A stretch of 64,000 nt of DNA from positions 2,537,001 through 2,601,000 of the forward strand of contig CM029126.1 in NCBI GenBank assembly GCA_016859345.1. Direction: 5' to 3'. A model generated the notes under the pieces. That model was not told the DNA's origin. It saw only the letters and a list, made by a program, of their open reading frames with translations, and searched no databases. This stretch comes from Istiophorus platypterus. Taxonomy: Eukaryota > Chordata > Actinopteri > Istiophoriformes > Istiophoridae. This document shows, one piece after another, positions 56,698 through 64,000 of this stretch; position 1 is the first letter of the stretch; each line of letters begins with the position of its first letter. The translations under genes were made by a program, and so were the position numbers.

Positions 56698-59600
56698 AGC
56701 AGTATTTTCTCTGAAACAATGCCACCAACGCTCTGCCGTTGCCGTTAGCTGTTGACACTACACTGCAACCTTTCACGCTGAAGATTCATCCTCGTAGACA
56801 ACAAAATTTCAGACTATACAAAGGGTCGGGGGTCAAGTTATCAAGAATCATCCTTGCAGAGAACCACACACAATTCATTTCAATGCAGTCGCTCCACCAG
56901 CTGTGGAAAGATCTCACTGACCATCACGAACATCTGTCTGTCTGATCGTCGCCATGGAGTTTAGCTTCCTTGGATGGAGGTAATAAGTGTCTTCTAGTCC
57001 CCGCTGTATTAAAAACCTCCCCCCTAAACCAAAAAAATAAAAATGAAACAAAAAAAAACTTTGTTGATACACTCAAGTCTTTAATTACAGTTTGACTACA
57101 GCCTGTGACTTTTTTTCCTAAAATTTCTTTACTTGAAACACATCTTAATGTGGAGAGTTGCTGTCAAAGGCCTCTGTGATCCAGAGTCATTGGGTCACAG
57201 CCTGGCGGCGGTGCTAAGATGTTCCCTACTAACGCTTCTGCCTTCCGAATAAAATTAAAAGGCAGACTATACCATCGCAGCATAGGCAGTAAATGAAACA
57301 CACGTATGAGGAGACCTATTTCAAGTGGCAGGTCTTGGGTGTATGGGCTGCGTGGGTGTCTCAAAGTGAACCAGTCCCCTGAACATCGAAGTCTGTAGAT
57401 CTATCAGTGCATCTATCCTCCTTCCTTCAGACGGCTGCAGGGAAGGGAACGAAGGGAGAGGGGTTTTATACAGTATTACAGAGATGTGGCTCAATAAAGA
57501 CTGATTTAAAGTTATCCCTGCTTTAACCACAATTAACCTGATTTTCTTGATGGAGTTCATTTAATCATTTAAACACATCTGCTGGATTTGCCTTTGTGCC
57601 AAAGTGGCAACCAGAGTCGACTCGGTTCTGAGTCTATCATTCTCAGCGTGACATCTGAGACCTGTTCCCAACCAAGGCACCAAGAAATTTGCTTTGCAAT
57701 GGATTTTTGTAATGAATACCCGTGCACAAATGCACTCTGTTCTGGGCAAAAAAACACCCCAGAGATGGGGCATAGAATATCAGAGCCAGGAAGACTATCA
57801 GGGCTCTGCTTGTGGTAGTCTTTGTGCCAACATGACCCAAAAATGGCTCTAAGATACACCGATATTAGGCAAATTTTTAAAGAAGATAGATTATCGCTGC
57901 AATACCCAAGTATTGCAATGAAAAATAACTGTCACATCTAGCAAGAAAAAAAAAGCCAATAGACTCTTGACACGAGCACCAGCCTCCAGTTTAAAGCTGA
58001 CTGTGCTCCCCGTCATAACCTTGCACTGCAACATGACTGCTGAAATTTTTACACATATGCCATAATGTTGGGTTCTAGAGGGCATGTGTCTAGAAGGATG
58101 CATCTAGGGGGAAAAAAAAAAACGCGACAGGGTCCAAATCTTAAATTCCATGAGGGAGAACAGAGTGCAGAGTCTTCCAAGGTCAACATCGTTAATTTGA
58201 TTCATTGTTTTGCATCAGGACAAGGGATAGGGCCGGAGGTCATCATTAAGAGCTTTTAGGTGGAAAAATTACACCCTTTATTGTGGTGAAAATCCTTTTC
58301 TAGCTGTTTGTTTCGGTAATTTTTATGCTGAAGACCTTATTAGTCCATGTAAATGCAGCCACTGTGAAAATCAGTTTAATAAAAATAATTAGGCGACTAG
58401 ATAAAGATGCATCTAGAAAGGACATATGCTCTCAGTGACACGAGGATCCTCCTCTTCTTCAACTACGAGCTCTCAAATGGACTCCAGTTTCCTTTAACTC
58501 TAAATCGTGGGCGTCTCTTTCACTCAAACTTGTAGGTATCTCACTTTGGCGAGAAGCTGTTTGTGTGATCAGATAAAATTTGAAACTCTATCAAACTCTG
58601 TGGGGAAATCAGATGGCAGACAAACACCCCTCACCCCAGCCAGGGCGAGTGGAAGGCAGACCTGGCGTTTCCGTGCATACGTGCATCTGGGCCCGTGGGA
58701 TATCCCCCCTCCTTCAGTGGCGGTAGTAGTTGTCCTCCCCCGGTCAGAAAAGCGCTGTGAAACCCCGGCGTCATGATGCTGAGGTAGTGGAACTTGCTGT
58801 GTCGATGGGTGACTTGAGAAGTTTCCCTGATAGTAATAATAAGATCAAACAAACAGGAAAGAGCGACGCAGTGTGCAAAAGTGAAAGATGCTGAGTCAAA
58901 GGGTGGGGGCGCGCCAAGTGTTTTTGAACGGGCGATGAGGTAACGGGTTGATACTGATTTCTCATATAATGACTCTTTACTCTCAGTGGGATCTTTAATA
59001 ACATGGAGGTGGAATATGTTTTTATCACTTCCTTTCTGCCAAATGTCAATTTGTACAGCTGGTTGTGGTACAGATAATCATCGTAAGAAATAAGCCTAGA
59101 AATACCCAAATCTGGATTTCTAATGAATCTGAAGATGAAACCCAGTGAATGGATGAATTTGATATTTAGATGGGGGTAAGAAACTACTTGCAATTATATA
59201 AAAAGGAAGAATAAGTGATTCTGGAGAATGGCTGCTGACATTTGAACTCGATGGCAACACGAATGAAATGATCCACTCCCTTCAGAAGCGCCACGGACTC
59301 GCATTGCCAAGGCAGCGTCACAGATGTGGAATCCAGAGCCATTCATACAGCGTGTGTTTGAGCGCTCGTTCTTGTGGTTGGGGCAAAAACAAACATTATA
59401 ATGTAGAACATCATCCAGCAAAGGGCACGCGCACAAATACACCATCTGGAACAAATCAGAGTAGATTACACTATTAATCTATTTTCTTTATGCAGCACCA
59501 CATCATGACAGGTTAACTGAGGGCACTTTTCACATAGAGCAGGTCCAGACTGTTACTCTTTATAGTTATTATTCAGAGACCCAACAATTCCCCCATGAGC

Positions 59601-59920
59601 AAGAACTTGTGACAGCGGCAACGAAAAACTCCTTTTTAACAGGTCGAAACGTTTGAACAGAAACTTGTGTGCATCCAAACTAGCAAGAGATAGCTGTTTA
59701 GGTTGTTTCTGCAAAGCTACAGCGACAGAAGAGGGGACCGTAGGTTTGTAACTAAGCTAACCGGGAAGGTAACGTTACCTGGCATAGCATTTCAAATCCT
59801 GCGTCAATCCAGACGACTCCAGTGTGTTAGCAAACTTGTGTTTTTAGTTCTTTGTGATCATGAAATCCTATGCACGTTGTACAAATAAATATCAGGAATG
59901 CATGGTTACATTTTTTTTGG

Positions 59921-59970
59921 GAGGTGAGCATTGGGCTACAGCGTAGGTTCAATGCAGAAGCATAAATTGG
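59921..59970. mobile_element. End fragment of the same MITE-like family as 28775-29192
   Basis: GGGCTACAGCGTAGGTTCAA then TGCAGAAGCATAAATTGG aligns with the right end of the intron 6 element (GGGCTACATCGGAGGTTTGA then CATAGAAGCATAAATTGG). The other end was not found nearby, so this is a truncated copy. Confidence 0.6.
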
Positions 59971-61339
59971 CCTTCCAGCTACTATAGTAACACCAACAAC
60001 ACAAAGAAACATAAAGCACTGAAACTTGTGTACAATCTTGATGATAATGATTCTAAGACTATTGTGCATTACTTTCACATTACTTTTCTCTTCTTGGTGA
60101 TTTTTTTTTTTCCTCTATTTTGATATCATCAGCGCATATCTGGCATAAATGGCCATATTGGATTTACCCATTGACCTCTGGCCTCCCAGCTGTCGGCCAC
60201 ATGTGACGTTCATGATCTTAGAGCTGACGCTTGCGTTCGGCCGTCATATGCATGTTTTACTGGCACCGTAGGGTCGGAGCGTCTCCTGCACGCCAGATAA
60301 AAGGTGGTCCGCGGTCACTGCAGCACCAAAGGACACGGGCAGCGGTGTTCTCATTTCCTGCTCCAGTCTTAAAGCTCGGCATTGCCCGGAAACGGACGTA
60401 AAGATTCACGACCCGCCGCCGAGGAGCCCGGTTTACTGCAGGATCAGCAGGCTGGATGCTAAAATCCCACAGGTTGCATCAGTTGTTCCTTTTGGTTTCA
60501 GCTGTTCATTCCTTTGAAATCCCCACTCATACAGGGTCATTTACTTCTCTTATCTGAATGATTTCATCCTTGGTAAAACCTATGCTCAGGAAGATAGTAC
60601 CTAGAACACCACACCCACACAGGTATCGTTACTGATTCTGGATGATTAGGCTGGCATTACACTTCCTCTGAACTGCTTGCCTGATAAACGTTGACTTCAG
60701 AAACCCCCTCCCCTTCACTTTTCCAAAGTCGTATTTGGGGTGGGGGATCTTTTCTCTGAACAAATAAACACGACAGAGGTGTAAATTGTCCTTCCTTCAC
60801 AGGTACAACAGGAGTGTAAGGTACATACCACCGTCCCATGGACCCCTCAGAAGTGGTCTGATCAGGGGAAGTAGGCGAAAAAATCCCCAGTGGATTAAAG
60901 GTCTTTATGGCCCCCATTGAAATTCTAGTGAGTCCTTCACTAAAGCATCTTACCATTTCACAATTTTCCATTCATTTTACTTGGAACATTTTTTTCTCCA
61001 AATATTTACAAATGGACTTGTAGCTATTTAAAATATATTTTTTTCTAGTTAACATTGTTTTATCCAAACTCATCAACAGTAACTCTCTTTTCCTAAATTG
61101 CCTCAAAGATCTCTTGACTCATATCTCGATCTCCTCAAACTGGCTTTTTCAAATAACATTCATCAGAGTTTCACCCATGTCTGCCTATTTGTTTCTGTAT
61201 GCGTCAGCAGGATTGGGCAAAAAAAAAAAGTACCGAACTGATTTGCACCAAACCCGGTGGAAGAACGAGGCACGGGCCAGCCAAGAACCCGTTAAATTTC
61301 ACCATGGATCCAGTGAAAGGGGCAAATTCAGGAACTTCC

Positions 61340-63776
61340 TTTATTATCTTCCTTAACTTTGTGAGATAAGGCTTTTTTTTTTGGACATTTCCTTCAATAT
61401 TTGGCCTTGGTGGAGGTGGAGGTTTATAGCTGTTTTACTCATATATATTATCTGGGTTTATACTGTTGCTTTTTTTCGTTTACTTGTGACGTGTTGTGTG
61501 ACATCTTCTCTGCAAACGTATTATAAAAAATAAACTCTACTTACATATGTCAAAGTGGGACTTAAGCTTTAAGTCCTGGGCAAGTGTTAGTTTCCTAGGC
61601 AAAGTTTCCATGATGTGAAATTCAAAAAGGTGGTTCAAAAAAATCGATACAGAAAAAACCCCCTGTTAGCTGTAATCTGTGTCTGCTCAGAAAAAAACTA
61701 CCAATATCCTACATTAGGCCAGATATGCCTGTGAAATACACCATCAAATGTCATTCTATATTGCTCTGAACTACAGCTACAACATGCTTCTCTTAGCTAT
61801 ATCACTACATAATTACTCATAGTTAAAGATAAGAATTACTATACAAGTTTTGCCGTAATGTCTGGGCACTTCCATTTTTCATCATTGATGATGATTGTTC
61901 TACCAAAACACAAGGGGAAATGAACAAAACACACGGAGCCACAAGGGTTTAGATTGGAGCAGTGAACATTTATATCATAATTTACACTTTTTGACATTTT
62001 TGCACATAAATAACTATGTAAACCAGAATGTAAACAGAGACAGTCCTTTAGGGAATACTCCTCTGGAGTTAAAGCTCTGAGTCGCAGAGAAAGAGACGAT
62101 TTGGTCGAATGTCGGCCGGACAGAGAGGGAACGGAACGGAGAAGAGGGAAAGAGCAAAGGGCTGCAGAGCTCAGGTTGACATACGACTGCCGCAGCTGCT
62201 GTAGTAACATTAAGGTGAGTCTTAATGCCATCATGACTAAAGGTATAAAGTAAGGGGGGGGGCAGTGCATAAGAGAGGGCCGAGGTGCTTTGGTGTATGC
62301 CAGTTCACTAACAAGATGGCGGAAGGGTGGGGTGTTTAAGAAGGGGGCCAACTGAAATATATAAAAAAGAAAAAGAAAAGAAACAACAAGAACAACAAAA
62401 CAAAAACATCTACAAAATGACGACAGCTAAAGAGCAAACACACATAGACAGTTCATCTTCCCTTCTTCAGCATTTTGATTCCTCGAGTTCTTCTTTCCTT
62501 TGTTTTGGTTTTCCTGTTTTTTCATGTTTTTGTTTGTTTGTTTGTTTGTTTGTTTTTTTGTTTTGGTGTACGTTTGAAAATTAAAGCCATTCAAAACTTT
62601 GGTTGCTAGCATCAAGTGTGAATCCCGAAGTCTGAGGATGTTCACTTCCCTGTTAGGTGTTGACAGTGTTTAAAAAAAACAAAACCCACAAACATAGGAC
62701 AAAAAAGGAGGGACGGGGGGGGCACCGGGCCTCCCGAGTCCATTATGTGCTACATGTTGAGCGGGTCACGCCGCTCCTCCGGACCACACAAAGAGCTGCA
62801 CTCCGCCAAAGTTTGGTTTTCTTCTTCTTCTTCTTCTTCTTCAAGTAGCAAAAAAAAAAAAAGCAAATAAATAGAAAGCTCCCACCTTCAGCTGTCCCTT
62901 AAAACTCACAAACACACGCGCTCATATCGTCACATGCACACTGAGGTAACCGTTGTGAAAAATATACAAAAAAAATGCCCTTTTTTCCGTTTCATTTAAA
63001 TTAAGTAGGCATCAGAAAATGACACAGACATACTTTGGGGAAGCCTCTCGAGTGGGCTTGAGATAAAGCTCTTCTTGCTAAATTCAACAACTCTATGTGC
63101 CACACTTTGGCAAGTTCTTTTCCAACCCTTTTCATTTTTTTTTACCTTCTATGTTGGTTCCAAAATTTTAAGTCGATCAAACCCTGAAGAGTGGACCACC
63201 CTGGTTCTATAGGTCAGGGGGTTGCATGGCGGATATAGGCATAGCGAGCGTGACTATCTACAGAGAAATGGCCACAGAGAAAAAAACAAAATCAACAGAA
63301 ACGTAGTCCTTTTCATTGATTTTCAGCCTGTCAGTGTAACTATCAATTCCACTTATTGCTTTGAAAAACGACAAATAAGAAGTGTAATAAATTAAGGAGG
63401 TTATATAACAACTATTTGATCCAAAAAAACAAAAACAAAAAGAAACAAAGACATTTGAAAATATAGACCAAATAATAAAACAACAATAATGATAGTAGCA
63501 TTATAGTAATTACATTATAAGTCCTGGGTAGATGATTGTCTCTAAGTATAATAAACGCTGAAACTGCTAAGTAGTCATGGGACAGTGTCTCTTGTAGCCC
63601 TGAGTACGAGAGTCCCTGATAGATTGAAAAAAAAACAAACTCCCGGCGTGGTCATGACATCACTCCTGACGACGACCGGGTTGAGAATAATTTATTTACA
63701 GCTGTTGCGCCTGGCAACAAAGTCCGCTGTGAGTCAATGCAGTCCTGACACCGTGTCCTTTGGCTTCAATAGTCAT
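61340..63776 (-). other. prdm1: Probable prdm1 3' UTR
   Basis: Lies directly downstream of the prdm1 stop on the minus strand. A minus-strand AATAAA at 61340-61345 would give a 3' UTR of about 2.4 kb; another at 63690-63695 is much closer to the stop. Contains (AAG)n on the gene strand (CTT units at 62819-62842), a (GTTT)n run at 62527-62555 and several A- or T-runs. A 170-codon minus-strand frame at 61839-62351 has no recognisable domain and is probably chance. Confidence 0.4.
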
Positions 63777-64000
63777 TTACACGCGGTCCTCCGACTCCTG
63801 CTTGACGGTGACCTTGGGAGGAAGCGGCAGGATGGCGCCGCCGTGCCGCATCTTGATGACCGACGTCTCGTTAGGGGACTCGTACGCACCATAGCCCGCG
63901 GGCAGGAGCTCATTGGCGTCGCTCTTGCGGTGGGGATGGAAGTGGGACGCTTTGAGGTCAGCCTCCCCTCCCCGCCACAGCATCCCCAGGACCTGCTTCT
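63777..64000 (-). CDS. prdm1: prdm1 (Blimp-1) C-terminus, last exon, partial
   Basis: The minus-strand frame enters from the right edge and ends with TAA at 63779-63777. The tail reads GGEADLKASHFHPHRKSDAN, ELLPAGYGAYESPNETSVIK and MRHGGAILPLPPKVTVKQES, then EDRV. It aligns with the mammalian PRDM1 tail: Tyr-Glu-Ser, then a hydrophobic-Lys step, Pro-Leu-rich segment and V-K-Q-E. PRDM1 is a SET/PR-domain zinc-finger repressor that drives plasma-cell differentiation and, in fish, slow-muscle and neural-crest fates; its zinc fingers would be just beyond the edge. VKQE is a SUMO consensus (hydrophobic-K-x-E), known to be used in mammalian PRDM1. Convergent placement next to atg5 supports the call. 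Whether it is the a, b or c paralogue of teleosts is not decidable here; the atg5 linkage favours prdm1a. Confidence 0.82.
   Translation of the reverse strand, partial: KQVLGMLWRGGEADLKASHFHPHRKSDANELLPAGYGAYESPNETSVIKMRHGGAILPLPPKVTVKQESEDRV

Larger units (their letters stand above)
50946..61339. other. Intergenic, atg5 to prdm1, right part
   Basis: No supported exon. Besides the listed repeats it contains several single-copy-looking blocks, including a GC-richer one at about 60180-60440. Because it lies 3' of prdm1, it could hold prdm1 regulatory elements, but no motif here proves this. Confidence 0.5.

Noticed and set aside
61839..62351. 170-codon minus-strand frame in the prdm1 3' region
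   Set aside because: No domain or family resemblance; it lies in the likely 3' UTR and its composition looks random.

Overview
The window is vertebrate nuclear DNA, most likely from a ray-finned (teleost) fish. Genes are split into short exons with GT-AG introns. Introns are compact to moderate in size. Microsatellites (TG/CA, GA, GGAT, CTGC), long poly-C/poly-G tracts and decayed fish-type LINE and MITE remnants are dense. There is no bacterial-style operon, CRISPR array or complete mobile element. Most long open frames here are chance frames through simple repeats; the real coding content is a set of short exons that can be joined in phase.

Layout, left to right: (1) 186-311 (+), the terminal coding exon of a gene I could not identify. 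(2) 1096-1233 (-), the first coding exon of nt5c3a (cytosolic 5'-nucleotidase III), with a GC-rich minisatellite immediately upstream of its ATG. (3) 1.2-4.5 kb, intergenic, with a 12-bp minisatellite and a retroelement-like 3' tail. (4) 4573-9172 (-), dctn3 (dynactin subunit 3, p24) in seven exons, of which exon 4 looks disrupted. (5) 9173-9773, a short CpG-bearing divergent promoter shared by dctn3 and atg5. (6) 10074-44420 (+), the complete atg5 coding set: coding exons 2-8 join in phase into 275 residues, with the ATG12-acceptor lysine at position 130. (7) 44.4-61.3 kb, intergenic, with degraded repeats. (8) 63777-64000 (-), the C-terminal end of prdm1 (Blimp-1), running off the right edge. 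Thus atg5 and prdm1 are convergent (tail to tail), as in mammals, while dctn3 and atg5 are head to head.

The most notable structure is a 1.7-kb tandem duplication inside atg5 (about 16888-18595 and 18596-20253). Both units contain exon 6. The left copy (18010-18103) keeps its splice sites but lacks one C, so any transcript using it is frameshifted. The two units differ mainly by small insertions and deletions, so a false duplication from long-read assembly must be excluded before any biology is claimed. A similar concern applies to a ~160-bp tandem repeat that overlaps dctn3 exon 4 and breaks its frame.

The genes belong to separate cellular systems: pyrimidine nucleotide catabolism (nt5c3a), dynein-dynactin transport (dctn3), autophagosome membrane conjugation (atg5) and transcriptional repression in development and immunity (prdm1). 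I found no convincing new biological system. The rest is ordinary intronic and intergenic fish DNA.
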